Of a DNA stretch of 16,774 nt, positions 6,461-15,496 are shown piece by piece. Position numbers and translations under genes: made by a program. The notes below the pieces were generated by a model. That model was not told where the DNA came from. It did no database searches and saw only the letters and a list, made by a program, of their open reading frames with translations. Within the stretch, counting starts at the first letter, position 1; the number at the start of each line of letters is the position of its first letter. Origin of the DNA: Bacillota bacterium (GTDB lineage: Bacteria; Bacillota; Clostridia; Clostridiales; Clostridiaceae); NCBI GenBank assembly GCA_023445445.1, contig JAEXLD010000070.1, positions 1-16,774 on the forward strand, written 5' to 3'.

Positions 6461-8329
6461 ATGTTGGACAATATTTTAAAGACATTTAAAAATAAGATTA
6501 TGGATATTTTAAGTTTTGATGGAATAATTAGAGTGATATTATTCTTAATTCCCTTTATAGCCATAATATTGAAATCTATAATATTCCAAGGGTTTGTAGC
6601 TACTGATGATCCTTATATCTTAAGCTTTTCAGATGGCCTTAATTCTGCCAAACCTTTTATTAATTATTATTATGCTTTTACTCTAATATTCTTAAGTTTT
6701 TCATTATTATTTAAAGGTAAAGGGAGAGTTATCTATTTATTTGTTATAGATATTATAATAACTACACTTATATTTTTAGACTTAGGATACTTTAGAGGTT
6801 TCTTAACAATGCCTTCAGCATTGTTATTAACTCAAACAGCCAACCTTGATAATATGGGTGGTACAATATCATCAATGTTCAGTAAAATGGATTTCTTATT
6901 ATTAATAGATTTTATTATTTTAGCCATTTACGTTTTCTTCACTAGAAAATCTTATAGTAATGTAAAAAGAAGGGCGCCTTTAACATTTATAGTAATGATA
7001 CTTTCTAGTATATTATTTATAGCCTATGTACCTTTTAATTTACATGTCTTAAAAAATGAAGATGTTAAAAATGGTTATATATTTTCAAATTATGATCCTA
7101 CAAATACAGCTAGATATTTTTCTCCAATAGGATATCATATTTTCGATATCTACAATGTATATAAGGATTCTAAACCGTATGAACTTACTGAAGAAGACAC
7201 AAATCAAATAAATGAATTTTTTGAATCAAAAGAAAACTTACCAAATAATGAATATGCAGGAATGCTAAAGGGTAAAAACCTTATAGTTATTCAAGTTGAA
7301 TCTTTAGAGAGCTTTATAATCGGTAAAGAAGTTAACGGTCAAAAAATAACACCTGTTATGGATGAATTAATAAGTAAGGGCCTTTACTTCCCTAATATCT
7401 ATGAGCAAGTAAATGAGGGTACAAGTTCTGATTCAGACTTAATGATTAATACATCAATGTTCCCATTAAGAAGAGGTAGCACCTTCTTTAGATATCCTTC
7501 AACAGAATATAATTCTCTTCCTCTTTTACTAGAAGAAATGAATTATGATACTATTGCAATACATCCTGATAAAGGTTCCTTCTGGAATTATGTAAATGGT
7601 CTTAAGGGAATAGGCTTTAATGAATTTGTAGATTATTATTCATTTAATATAGATGAGGAAATTGGTCTTGGAATATCTGATGAAAGTTACTTTAGGCAAG
7701 TTGTTCCTATGCTTAAAAATCTAAAAGACCCATTTTACGCATTTACAGTAACATTAACTAGCCATGGTCCTTTCGACTTACCTAAAGAAAAAAGAGTTTT
7801 AAGTCTAGATAGTGAACTTGATAAAAGTGAGCTTGGTGGATATTTTGAAAGTATTAAGTATACAGATGAGCAAATAGGTGAATTCTTAAAGCAATTAGAT
7901 AAAGAGGGCTTATTAGATGATACAGCTATAGTTATTGAAGGAGACCATACAGGAGTTCATAAGTACTATAATAGCTCAATAGAAAAACTATCAAATAAGG
8001 AAGATTGGTACTTAGATAATGGTCATCATACAATGCCATTTATAATTTGGTCAAAAGATATGAATGAAGGAAAAACTTTTAATACTATAGGTGGGCAAAT
8101 AGATATTATGCCATCTCTATTATATCTTATGGGTGTAGACAATGATAAATATATAGATACTGCTATAGGAAGAAACTTATTAAATACTAATAAATCCTTT
8201 GCAGTTCTTACTAATCTTGAAGTTGTAGGTGAAAATCTTACAGATAAAGAAAGAGAACTGTATAAAAATATAGTTGATCTTTCTGATAAAATGATAAGAG
8301 CAAATAAAGCAACAATTAATAAAAATTAA
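6461..8329 (+). CDS. LtaS-family lipoteichoic acid synthase-like membrane sulfatase
   Basis: This 622-residue protein follows the LtaS plan: about five N-terminal membrane segments (roughly 22-44, 68-85, 90-108, 144-160, 173-193), a linker, and an extracellular sulfatase-fold domain (about 270-570). In LtaS, glycerol-phosphate from phosphatidylglycerol is added to a growing chain through a catalytic threonine and manganese. The matching residues are Glu280 in VESLES, Thr321 in NEGTSSDSD and Asp495-His496 in EGDHTG. Thr to Asp is 174 residues apart, close to the spacing in Staphylococcus LtaS as I recall it. TSHGPF (433-438) and NGHHTMPF (520-527) are further family motifs. The ATG at 6461 has GAGGTGA upstream. 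It is monocistronic, with a strong promoter, a leader terminator and a downstream terminator. The polymer made could be glycerol-phosphate or a modified variant, so I do not give the ltaS symbol. Confidence 0.92.
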   Translation: MLDNILKTFKNKIMDILSFDGIIRVILFLIPFIAIILKSIIFQGFVATDDPYILSFSDGLNSAKPFINYYYAFTLIFLSFSLLFKGKGRVIYLFVIDIIITTLIFLDLGYFRGFLTMPSALLLTQTANLDNMGGTISSMFSKMDFLLLIDFIILAIYVFFTRKSYSNVKRRAPLTFIVMILSSILFIAYVPFNLHVLKNEDVKNGYIFSNYDPTNTARYFSPIGYHIFDIYNVYKDSKPYELTEEDTNQINEFFESKENLPNNEYAGMLKGKNLIVIQVESLESFIIGKEVNGQKITPVMDELISKGLYFPNIYEQVNEGTSSDSDLMINTSMFPLRRGSTFFRYPSTEYNSLPLLLEEMNYDTIAIHPDKGSFWNYVNGLKGIGFNEFVDYYSFNIDEEIGLGISDESYFRQVVPMLKNLKDPFYAFTVTLTSHGPFDLPKEKRVLSLDSELDKSELGGYFESIKYTDEQIGEFLKQLDKEGLLDDTAIVIEGDHTGVHKYYNSSIEKLSNKEDWYLDNGHHTMPFIIWSKDMNEGKTFNTIGGQIDIMPSLLYLMGVDNDKYIDTAIGRNLLNTNKSFAVLTNLEVVGENLTDKERELYKNIVDLSDKMIRANKATINKN

Positions 8330-8366
8330 TAATGTAGAATATAGAATTATTGAAGTAATTTGTTTT

Positions 8367-8414
8367 AAAAACTCACTATAAACTTGAACAAATAAAGTTT
8401 ATAGTGAGTTTTTT
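8367..8414. terminator. Bidirectional terminator between ltaS-like and acetyltransferase genes
   Basis: A perfect 19-bp stem (8367-8385 with 8395-8413) with a nine-base loop; the core is actcactataaact / agtttatagtgagt. It ends in T6 on the plus strand and has A5 at the other side, so it can serve both converging genes. Confidence 0.85.
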
Positions 8415-8464
8415 CTTTGACTTTCTATTTTTCAGTAACTCCTATTAAATTTACAAATTTATAT

Positions 8465-9007
8465 TTAGTTCAAATATAAGTCCATTAATATCTCATCATC
8501 AAAAACACCATTTAAATTAAAGAAATTTTTATGACGACCTATTTCTTCAAAACCGAACTTCTTATATAGATTAAATGCTCTATAATTACTTGCTTTAACT
8601 CCTAAACTAATATTTCTTATATTATTACTTCTTGCAAATTCTATTAATTCATTCATTACTGCATATCCTACCCCTATGCTCCAATATTCCTTTTTTACAG
8701 AAATAGCAACTTCGCTATTATGTTCTATTCTTTTTCTAAGTAATTTTGTGATATTTGCTACGCTAGCAATATTATTATCTATTAAACCTATAACCATAAA
8801 TACATCTTTATTATTATTTAAATTTTTTATATATTCTCTTTCTTCTTCAATAGACTTATTAAATTCATTTTTACCAAATAATAAATTATCACTTTCTCCG
8901 CCAACAGCATTTAAATATTCAATCATTTTTTCTGCATCATTTACATTAGCTTTTCTTAATATTAAAGTTTGTCCATTTTTTAATTTTATTTCTTTTAACT
9001 CTCCCAT
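8465..9007 (-). CDS. GNAT-family N-acetyltransferase
   Basis: This 180-residue protein has the GNAT acetyl-CoA site: a beta strand SEVAISV (98-104), then KKEYWSIGVGYAVMNELIEFA (from Lys105 to Ala125) with the Gly-x-Gly turn, and the motif-B segment NYRAFNLYKKFGFEEIG (141-157). Glu58, in the EEEREYI helix, and GESDNLLFG (37-45) are typical of the RimJ/RimL and YhhY-like subgroup, which acetylates amino groups of proteins or small molecules. The acceptor cannot be predicted. The ATG at 9007 has GGGGAG eight bases upstream. It lies just downstream of the tldE terminator, with only about 26 bases between them. It is therefore expressed by read-through or from a promoter inside the end of tldE, which I could not define. 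Confidence 0.9.
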   Translation of the reverse strand: MGELKEIKLKNGQTLILRKANVNDAEKMIEYLNAVGGESDNLLFGKNEFNKSIEEEREYIKNLNNNKDVFMVIGLIDNNIASVANITKLLRKRIEHNSEVAISVKKEYWSIGVGYAVMNELIEFARSNNIRNISLGVKASNYRAFNLYKKFGFEEIGRHKNFFNLNGVFDDEILMDLYLN

Positions 9008-9033
9008 AAATTAAACTCCCCTTTTTATTATTT

Positions 9034-9063
9034 AAAAAGAAACCCAGCTTACACTGAGTTTCT
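9034..9063 (-). terminator. Terminator of the tldD-tldE operon
   Basis: On the minus strand AGAAACTCAG pairs with CTGGGTTTCT (arms 9054-9063 and 9038-9047, ten pairs with one G-U) around a six-base loop, followed by T5 (complement of 9034-9038). It lies 15 bases past the tldE stop. Confidence 0.75.
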
Positions 9064-9077
9064 AATTTTATATATTA

Positions 9078-10421
9078 TTATTTACCTGCTATGCTTAATC
9101 CTTCAACTCTTACAGAAGGACTTCCAACACTACTCATAGGAAATTTTAAATCAGCTCCAACTTCAACTATGTTTTTTAATAAATCAAAGAAGTTTCCAGC
9201 TACTGTTATTTGTTCAACTGGGAAATCCTTCTTTCCATCTTTAACATAGAATCCTTTTGCTGCTAATGAGAAATCTCCAGTTATTGAGTTTGCTCCTGAG
9301 TGTAATCCAGCAAATTCAGTAATTAATACACCTTCTCCTACCTCTTCTAATAACTGATCAAAAGATTTAGTTCCCTTCTCAATATAGAAGTTAGTTGGTG
9401 AAACTCCTACTGGTGAAGCATAAGAACTCTTAAATCCATTACCTGTAGATTTTGTATTACCTTTATAAGCAGTTTTTAAATTATGAAGTAATGTAATTAA
9501 TTTACCTTCATGAATTATATCCTTCTTCTTAGTTGCTACTCCTTCATCATCAAAAGGTACTGATGCTAAACCATTTTCTAAATGTGGATTATCTAATAAT
9601 GTTACCTTTTCACTTGCTATAAATTCTCCTTCTTTATCCTTTAATAAGCTTAAACCCTTTTGAGCAGCATCTCCACTAAATACTCCTGCAAAGGTTGAAA
9701 GAATTGAAACCATAGCCTCATTACTAATAATAGTTTTGTATTTACCAGATGGAATAGATTTTCCACCTATTCTTGATACAGCTTCATTAATTCCATCTTT
9801 AGCAATTTTCTTTGGATCTACATCTTCTAAGGAATGAGCTGTAACATACCCCATACCATCTTGCATATTTTCACCATCTTTAATAATTGGAACTACATAT
9901 GCACTAAGTAAATTAGATTTATTCTCTAAATTAAGTCCCTTAGAATTAATTATTCCATATTTAGAATTATTATAACCTATTCCACAGCCTTCAAAGCTTA
10001 CAACTCTACTGTCTAAGCTTTTAGCTTCTTTTTCCATGCTTAATGCCAAATCAATTAATTTATCAGCTGGAATATTTTCTAATGCCTTATAATAAGTATT
10101 TACTTTAGTATATTCCTTATCTCCTTCATATATAAATTGAATATCCTCATTTTCGATAGCTAGTGCACTTTCTTTAGCATTCTTAACCATCATTTCTATA
10201 GCATCTTCATCTAATATTTCTGTATAAGAATATCCAATTTTATCATTTATTTTCCCTCTAAAAGACAATCCATAAGAAGTCGTTAAGTTATATTTCTCAA
10301 CTTCTTCATTATAAACATTTATACTTAAGCTTTCCCTATCTACATAATAAACTTCATACTCATCGAATCCATTACTTTTAGCTTTTTTGAATAACTTATC
10401 GATAAATTCTTTTAATTCCAT
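9078..10421 (-). CDS. tldE: TldE/PmbA-family subunit of the TldD/TldE metalloprotease
   Basis: This 447-residue protein is the non-catalytic TldE (PmbA) type partner of TldD. In E. coli the pair forms a heterodimeric zinc protease that degrades small unfolded peptides, trims the microcin B17 precursor and cleaves CcdA. It carries family hallmarks such as FDDEGVATKKKDII (285-298), STGNGFKSSY (323-332) and the closing segment GSPSVRVEGLSIAG. There is no HExxxH motif, as expected of TldE. The frame opens further at GTG 10445, but ATG 10421 is chosen. It follows GGAGGG by eight bases, and the longer start would overlap the tldD stop and its own ribosome binding site. It is thirteen bases from tldD and the last gene of the five-gene operon. 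Confidence 0.93.
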   Translation of the reverse strand: MELKEFIDKLFKKAKSNGFDEYEVYYVDRESLSINVYNEEVEKYNLTTSYGLSFRGKINDKIGYSYTEILDEDAIEMMVKNAKESALAIENEDIQFIYEGDKEYTKVNTYYKALENIPADKLIDLALSMEKEAKSLDSRVVSFEGCGIGYNNSKYGIINSKGLNLENKSNLLSAYVVPIIKDGENMQDGMGYVTAHSLEDVDPKKIAKDGINEAVSRIGGKSIPSGKYKTIISNEAMVSILSTFAGVFSGDAAQKGLSLLKDKEGEFIASEKVTLLDNPHLENGLASVPFDDEGVATKKKDIIHEGKLITLLHNLKTAYKGNTKSTGNGFKSSYASPVGVSPTNFYIEKGTKSFDQLLEEVGEGVLITEFAGLHSGANSITGDFSLAAKGFYVKDGKKDFPVEQITVAGNFFDLLKNIVEVGADLKFPMSSVGSPSVRVEGLSIAGK

Positions 10422-10434
10422 ATTCCATTCCCTC

Positions 10435-11814
10435 CTATCTTCCACCTACTGTTATTTCTTTTACTCTAATCATAGGTTGACCTACATTAGTTGGGATACT
10501 ACCAGATATAGAACCACACATACCTTGACCTTGTTCTAAGTTCTTTCCTACCATATCTATATTTAATAGAACTTCACTACCTTTACCAATAAGACTTGCT
10601 CCTCTTACAGGTTCTTGTATTTCTCCATTTTTAACTATATATCCTTCAGAAACTGCAAAGTTAAATTCTCCTGTTACAGGATTTACTGATCCCCCGCCCA
10701 TTTTCTTTGCATATAATCCATCAGAAATTGATTTAATAATTTCTGTTTCATCATCATTACCTGCAGCAATATAAGTATTTGTCATTCTTGATGTTGGGGC
10801 AAACTTATAACTTTGTCTTCTTGAACTTCCTGTTGCCTCCATCCCCATTCTTCTACCATTTAACTTATCTATTAAGTATCCCTTTAATATTCCATTTTCT
10901 ATTAATACGTTCTTTCTAGTTTTGTTTCCTTCATCATCAATATTTAATGATCCCCAAGCATTAGGAATAGTTCCATCATCAATTGCTGTTACTTTAGATG
11001 AAGCTATTTGTTTTCCAAGCATATTAGTAAATACAGAATTTCCCTTGGCTACAGCAGTTGCTTCTAATGAATGTCCACAGGCTTCATGGAATATAACTCC
11101 ACCAAATCCATTATCAATTGCTACAGTCATCTTTCCAGCAGGACAATTTTTAGCATGTAACATAGTATGAGCTATTCTTGATGCTTCCTTTCCATAATAC
11201 TCTGGATCTATGCTATCAAATAATTCAAAGCCCTTATGAGCTCCTGGTCCCTCAAAACCTGTTTGATTTTCTCCATTGGCTGAGGCAACTGAGCTTATTG
11301 ATAATCTAGTTCTTACTCTCCTATCTTCTGTTAGTAATCCTTCTGTATTTGCAATTAGTATATTTTGTTCTTTATCTAAATAACCCACTGATACTTGAGA
11401 TATTTCATCATGATATTCCTTCGCTGCTTTATATCCAGCCTTCATCACATTAATCTTTTTCTCTGTGCTTATTGATGATGGTATATATATAATTGGATTA
11501 TTATTATAAACTTCTTTTCTATTTAAAACTACACTTATATCTTCTTTTAATTCTCCAAGTGCCAATGCTGCTTTTTCTGCAGTATCTAATAAGGATGCTA
11601 AACTTGTATTATTAGTATAAGCATAAATACTTTTAAATCCCTTAAATATTCTTATTCCAATACCATGAGTTCTTCCTGATATTGAATTTTCTACTTTGCC
11701 ATTAAGAATACCTATTGATGTATTTATAGTATCTTCTTCGAATATTTCTGCAAAGTCTCCTCCTGTTATTAAACATCTAGCTAAAACACTAGATAATGTA
11801 TCCTTTGATAACAT
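10435..11814 (-). CDS. tldD: TldD-family metalloprotease catalytic subunit
   Basis: This 459-residue protein is the catalytic subunit of the TldD/TldE protease. The zinc motif H-E-x-x-x-H is His243-Glu244-Ala-Cys-Gly-His247 in GGVIFHEACGHSLEA. Cys433 in GQGMCGSISG near the C-terminus fits the further conserved metal-ligand cysteine of the family. The GSLNIDDEG (288-296) and GEFNFAVSEGY (382-392) segments are also typical. It is cytoplasmic with no signal peptide. The ATG at 11814 has AAGGAGGA seven bases upstream. Its start lies 19 bases after the lipoprotein stop and tldE starts 13 bases after its end, so the genes are almost certainly on one mRNA. Confidence 0.95.
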   Translation of the reverse strand: MLSKDTLSSVLARCLITGGDFAEIFEEDTINTSIGILNGKVENSISGRTHGIGIRIFKGFKSIYAYTNNTSLASLLDTAEKAALALGELKEDISVVLNRKEVYNNNPIIYIPSSISTEKKINVMKAGYKAAKEYHDEISQVSVGYLDKEQNILIANTEGLLTEDRRVRTRLSISSVASANGENQTGFEGPGAHKGFELFDSIDPEYYGKEASRIAHTMLHAKNCPAGKMTVAIDNGFGGVIFHEACGHSLEATAVAKGNSVFTNMLGKQIASSKVTAIDDGTIPNAWGSLNIDDEGNKTRKNVLIENGILKGYLIDKLNGRRMGMEATGSSRRQSYKFAPTSRMTNTYIAAGNDDETEIIKSISDGLYAKKMGGGSVNPVTGEFNFAVSEGYIVKNGEIQEPVRGASLIGKGSEVLLNIDMVGKNLEQGQGMCGSISGSIPTNVGQPMIRVKEITVGGR

Positions 11815-11833
11815 AATTTAATCCTCCTTAATA

Positions 11834-13309
11834 TCAATTACTAGTAATTACTCCACCGCCTTTAAAAGCTCTTGTCCAAGTATCCACATAGGAACCTGTT
11901 GCCCATTCTGCCATGATAACACTTTCCCCTTCATTAAGGTTTATACTTATTAGTGGATTTCCCTTAATACTTCCTTCCTCCAACTCATACACAAATAACT
12001 TATTGTCAAATATAATTATTGCAATTCTTCCTGTTGGAGAAGTATATGCATCTTCTATAAATGGGAATTTTCCCTTTAAGTCCTTCCATGGTATTAATAA
12101 TGTATCATAATTTAAAATCTTTTTATTTGGATTTATTGACAATTTAAAGTCAACTTCCTTTTCATTAGGATTATCTGATGTAATTCTCCCAACCAAAGTC
12201 CATTTTCCTTCTATTCTCTTAATAGTAAAATTAGTATAATCTACTTCATTAATCAATAAATTTTGCTTTTCTAAGGATAAGCTATTAAAAGCTTCATTGA
12301 AATCTCTTTTATATTTTTCCTTTACTTCTGTTGAATATATTTCATTTATACTAAGACCTTCATATGAATTTATATTATCAATAGGTATAGTTCTATATAT
12401 GGGTGCTGAATAAGTAATATCATCTTCTTCAAATCTCTCAATGGAAATATAATCATTGGAAACAAAATTAATATCTTTATACACGCTTATTGACATATCA
12501 CTAGCTATTTTCATATCTTCTCTTACATCTATTGGCTTTGTAATAAAATATTCATTATGAATATTATCTTCATTAATTTCTTTCTTTTCTATAGTCCATA
12601 TTCCGTTTAATCTTGGGAAAATAATATTATCTTTTTCTAGTATAGGTTCTATTTTATTATCTTTAAAGGATATCCATAAGGTTCTATAACTTGAATCATG
12701 GTAACTTCCATTTTCACCTTTTTTTATAGAAGTTTTTAATGCTAACATTACTCCAACATTACTATTGTAGTCTTCATCTATTACTTCTGCTTCTACTTTA
12801 TTCATAGAACTTTCAATATCCCTTGGACTTACATCTTCCCTAACCAACTTTAGTAACAGTCCAGAATAGAATAAATATCCATTATTATTATCTATAAATA
12901 TAAACTCTCCTATTAAATTGTTAGAATCTATTAAAGAAATTATATCTACCTTATCTGATGAATTTATTATGTTTTTTAAAGTAAGATTTAATTCATAAGA
13001 GAGAACATAACTTCCATCTACTACCTTTAGTTTAAAGCTAGGACTTTGATATATTTTATTAAAAATCGAAATTTTACTACTAGATATACTAATTAAAGAA
13101 TCCTTTTGCGACAATATTTCATCCTTATTTTCAATTTCATTATCAACTATATTAATATCTTCAATTTTCCATGTCCCTTTTATAGTTAAATTTTCATTAT
13201 TAGGTGCTTTTACTGATTGTGTATCTTTTCCATTTACTTTACTACAACCAATATTAAATGTAAATAATAAAATAATTATCACTGAAAAAATCCTTTTACC
13301 TAATTTCAT
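11834..13309 (-). CDS. Uncharacterised lipoprotein, third gene of the two-component/TldDE operon
   Basis: This 491-residue protein begins MKLGKRIFSVIIILLF with a hydrophobic segment ending at Cys22 (FNIGC), a lipoprotein-like signal. The lipobox is atypical, with Asn at -3, but Gly at -1 and the Lys/Arg start fit. After cleavage the protein would be tethered outside the membrane. No known domain is recognised. Three similar segments with a GxW core appear: KGTWKIEDI (44-52), NGIWTIEKK (235-243) and EGKWTLVGR (367-375). These suggest repeated beta-sandwich or lipocalin-like modules. The ATG at 13309 lies one base after the kinase stop, and its GGAGG lies inside the kinase's last codons, so translation is probably coupled. 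It may be an accessory sensor or an output target of the system (inference). Confidence 0.8.
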   Translation of the reverse strand: MKLGKRIFSVIIILLFTFNIGCSKVNGKDTQSVKAPNNENLTIKGTWKIEDINIVDNEIENKDEILSQKDSLISISSSKISIFNKIYQSPSFKLKVVDGSYVLSYELNLTLKNIINSSDKVDIISLIDSNNLIGEFIFIDNNNGYLFYSGLLLKLVREDVSPRDIESSMNKVEAEVIDEDYNSNVGVMLALKTSIKKGENGSYHDSSYRTLWISFKDNKIEPILEKDNIIFPRLNGIWTIEKKEINEDNIHNEYFITKPIDVREDMKIASDMSISVYKDINFVSNDYISIERFEEDDITYSAPIYRTIPIDNINSYEGLSINEIYSTEVKEKYKRDFNEAFNSLSLEKQNLLINEVDYTNFTIKRIEGKWTLVGRITSDNPNEKEVDFKLSINPNKKILNYDTLLIPWKDLKGKFPFIEDAYTSPTGRIAIIIFDNKLFVYELEEGSIKGNPLISINLNEGESVIMAEWATGSYVDTWTRAFKGGGVITSN

Positions 13310-13310
13310 A

Positions 13311-14699
13311 TTATTCCTCCTTGATTATTGGAATAATAACTTCTACTTTTGTCCCTATTCCTAATTCACTATATATGTTAAATTCACCATTGTGAAGTTT
13401 TATTATTTCATCACAAATAGATAATCCTATTCCATTTTTAGAATTTGAATTTTTTCCTTTAAAAAATTTCTCTTTTACTCTTGGTAAGTCTTCTTCTGGT
13501 ATTCCACATCCATTATCTTCTATTATAAAATTAATTCTATCATTAGCTATAAATTCGCTAAACAATATATTTCCTCCAGCACCTGTAAATTTAAAAGCAT
13601 TATCTAATAAATTTATAAAAACTTGTTTTAACCTATTGCTATCTACTATCATCGTTCCCTTAGCTTCATTAATAAATCTTAAATTAATTCCTTCTTTGCG
13701 AGCTCTAGGAGACATAAAAGATTCAATATGATTAATAAATTCTGATATGCTAATTTCTCTTAAATCTAAACTTACATTTTCATTTATAAGCCTAGAAAAA
13801 TCTAATAACTCCTCCACCATTAATGAAAGTCTATCCGTTTCTTTTTCTATTATTTTAAATCCCAAATCTAAAGTTTCCTTATCTGTTTCAGGGCTATTTA
13901 ACGTTATAGTCCACCCTTTAATGGCAGTTAATGGAGTTCTTAATTCATGAGAAACTTGAGAAATAAAATCATTTTTCAACTGTTCTCTTCTAGATATTTC
14001 ATCTGCCATAAAGTTTAATGTATTAGAGAGTTGACCAATTTCATTGCCACTATCAATATTGCTTCTTACACTTAAATTTCCACTTCCCATTTTTTCTGCA
14101 ACTTGATTTAAATATTTAATTGGATTTATAATGCTATTTGCTAAAAATATACTTAATAACACACCTAATAGTAAGACTCCAATGGATATACTTGAGAAAA
14201 TAATCATTATATTTCTTATGATTCCATCAATCTCTTCTAGTGAAGTGACAAATCTTATTACTCCAATTATTTCACCATCAATTTCTAATGGATAGGATAC
14301 AGCCATTATATTTTTATTATAATAATCTACTTTACCAATCCATCTAGATGGCTCTCCTTCAAGAGCTCTAGCTATATCAGGAGCACTTATTAACTTATCA
14401 TCTTTTATTCCAATAGAATCCATAAGTAAATTCCCATTAGAATCGAATATTTCTACTTGTGCATTATTTTCATTCCAAAAAGCATCTACATTATCATAAA
14501 TATTTTCTATTAATGATCTAGAAGAAAAGTATTTATTATAGAAATTCATAGATACTTCAATTCTACTTGTTAAAATTGCCTCCATATTATCATAATAATA
14601 CTTTCTTATAAATATCATTAGTAATATATTCAACACAATAACAGTTGAGAAAATAATTACTACTATCCCTTTTAGAAGTTGATTTTTTATACTTTTCAT
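13311..14699 (-). CDS. Membrane sensor histidine kinase
   Basis: This 462-residue kinase has membrane segment 1 (about 11-32), an extracellular sensor (33-163), membrane segment 2 (164-186), HAMP (187-239) and a HisKA dimerisation domain with His251 in FISQVSHELRTPLTA. An HATPase domain follows with N-box NLLDNAFKF (363-371), G1 DNGCGI (395-400) and GIGLSI (423-428). It would autophosphorylate at His251 and pass phosphate to the response regulator upstream. The ATG at 14699 shares ATGA with the regulator's TGA stop (four-base overlap), the usual coupled arrangement; the ORF also opens at GTG 14714. The signal it senses is unknown. The extracellular domain is about 130 residues, of the size of dCache/PAS-like sensors, which I cannot confirm. 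Confidence 0.95.
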   Translation of the reverse strand: MKSIKNQLLKGIVVIIFSTVIVLNILLMIFIRKYYYDNMEAILTSRIEVSMNFYNKYFSSRSLIENIYDNVDAFWNENNAQVEIFDSNGNLLMDSIGIKDDKLISAPDIARALEGEPSRWIGKVDYYNKNIMAVSYPLEIDGEIIGVIRFVTSLEEIDGIIRNIMIIFSSISIGVLLLGVLLSIFLANSIINPIKYLNQVAEKMGSGNLSVRSNIDSGNEIGQLSNTLNFMADEISRREQLKNDFISQVSHELRTPLTAIKGWTITLNSPETDKETLDLGFKIIEKETDRLSLMVEELLDFSRLINENVSLDLREISISEFINHIESFMSPRARKEGINLRFINEAKGTMIVDSNRLKQVFINLLDNAFKFTGAGGNILFSEFIANDRINFIIEDNGCGIPEEDLPRVKEKFFKGKNSNSKNGIGLSICDEIIKLHNGEFNIYSELGIGTKVEVIIPIIKEE

Positions 14700-15376
14700 T
14701 CCTTTAACTTCCACCTATAACCTATCCCCCATACTGTTTGAATATAATTTGGTTCAGAAGGCTTATCTTCAATTTTTGCTCTTAGTCTTCTTATATTTAC
14801 ATCTATTATTTTGGCATCACCAAAATAATTTTTTCCCCAAACCAAGTCTAACAATTCATCTCTACTAAAAGCTTTATTAGGATTTTCTAAAAATATTTTC
14901 ATTAATAAATATTCTTTTGGTGTAACATCTATTTCAATATTATTTTTTAATAATTTTTGAGAATACAAATCTATAATAAATGGTCCAAGTTGTAATTTTT
15001 CTCTATCTTCCTCTCCTAATCTTCTAAGTAATGCTTTTACTCTTAATACTACTTCTAAGGGATTAAAAGGCTTAACAATATAGTCATCTGCACCATATTC
15101 TAATCCCATAATTTTATCCATATCTTGCCCCTTTGCTGTAAGCATAATAATACCTATTTCTGGAAAGCTATTGCGTAATTCATTACATACCATAAAGCCA
15201 TCAATTCCTGGCAACATTACATCTAAAATTGCTATTTTAGGATTCTCTTTATTAGCTAATTCTATACCTTTCTCACCAGTTTCAGCTTCAATAACATTGA
15301 AATTACTTCTTTCTAGATTTATTTTTAAAAAACCTCTTATGCTTTCTTCATCTTCAACTAATAAAATTTTATTCAT
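14696..15376 (-). CDS. OmpR/PhoB-family response regulator
   Basis: This 226-residue regulator has a receiver domain (1-115) with acidic pocket Glu8-Asp9 (LLVEDEES), phospho-acceptor Asp52 in LDVMLPG, Thr80 in LTAKG and Lys102 in VKPF. A winged-helix DNA-binding domain (about 130-224) follows, with a PKEYLLMKIFLENPNKAFSRDELL segment and a WGIGYRW end. It would act as the cytoplasmic transcription factor for the adjacent kinase. The ATG at 15376 has GGGGTGA upstream. It is the first gene of the operon with kinase, lipoprotein, tldD and tldE; a TATAAT box lies at 15414-15419. Autoregulation is common for such operons but no binding site was identified. Confidence 0.97.
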   Translation of the reverse strand: MNKILLVEDEESIRGFLKINLERSNFNVIEAETGEKGIELANKENPKIAILDVMLPGIDGFMVCNELRNSFPEIGIIMLTAKGQDMDKIMGLEYGADDYIVKPFNPLEVVLRVKALLRRLGEEDREKLQLGPFIIDLYSQKLLKNNIEIDVTPKEYLLMKIFLENPNKAFSRDELLDLVWGKNYFGDAKIIDVNIRRLRAKIEDKPSEPNYIQTVWGIGYRWKLKE

Positions 15377-15413
15377 TAACTCACCCCTTATCTGCTTTTA
15401 TTTACATAATTAA

Positions 15414-15419
15414 ATTATA
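15414..15419 (-). promoter_or_regulatory. Possible -10 box for the response-regulator operon
   Basis: On the minus strand GGGTATAATTT gives a perfect TATAAT about 38 bases upstream of the regulator ATG. The start would be near 15407. No good -35 lies at 16-18 bases (GCTTCT at 17), so an activator-dependent promoter is possible. The hairpin 15441-15484 is immediately upstream. Confidence 0.4.
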
Positions 15420-15440
15420 CCCTAATTATCTAAATAAGAA

Positions 15441-15484
15441 GCTATATTAAAAACATTTTAATTAATAGACGTTTTTAATATAGC
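15441..15484. terminator. Hairpin between pseudogene and response regulator, possible weak terminator
   Basis: Gctatattaaaaac (15441-15454) and gtttttaatatagc (15471-15484) form a perfect 14-bp stem with a 16-base loop. It lies just past the deacetylase pseudogene stop. There is no clean T tract on either side, so termination is only possible, not clear. It could also be a regulatory site upstream of the operon. Confidence 0.4.
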
Positions 15485-15496
15485 CATATAATTACT

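Noticed and set aside
10422..10445. Upstream GTG start of tldE
   Set aside because: It would overlap the tldD stop region, and its extra codons contain the GGAGGG site that serves ATG 10421.
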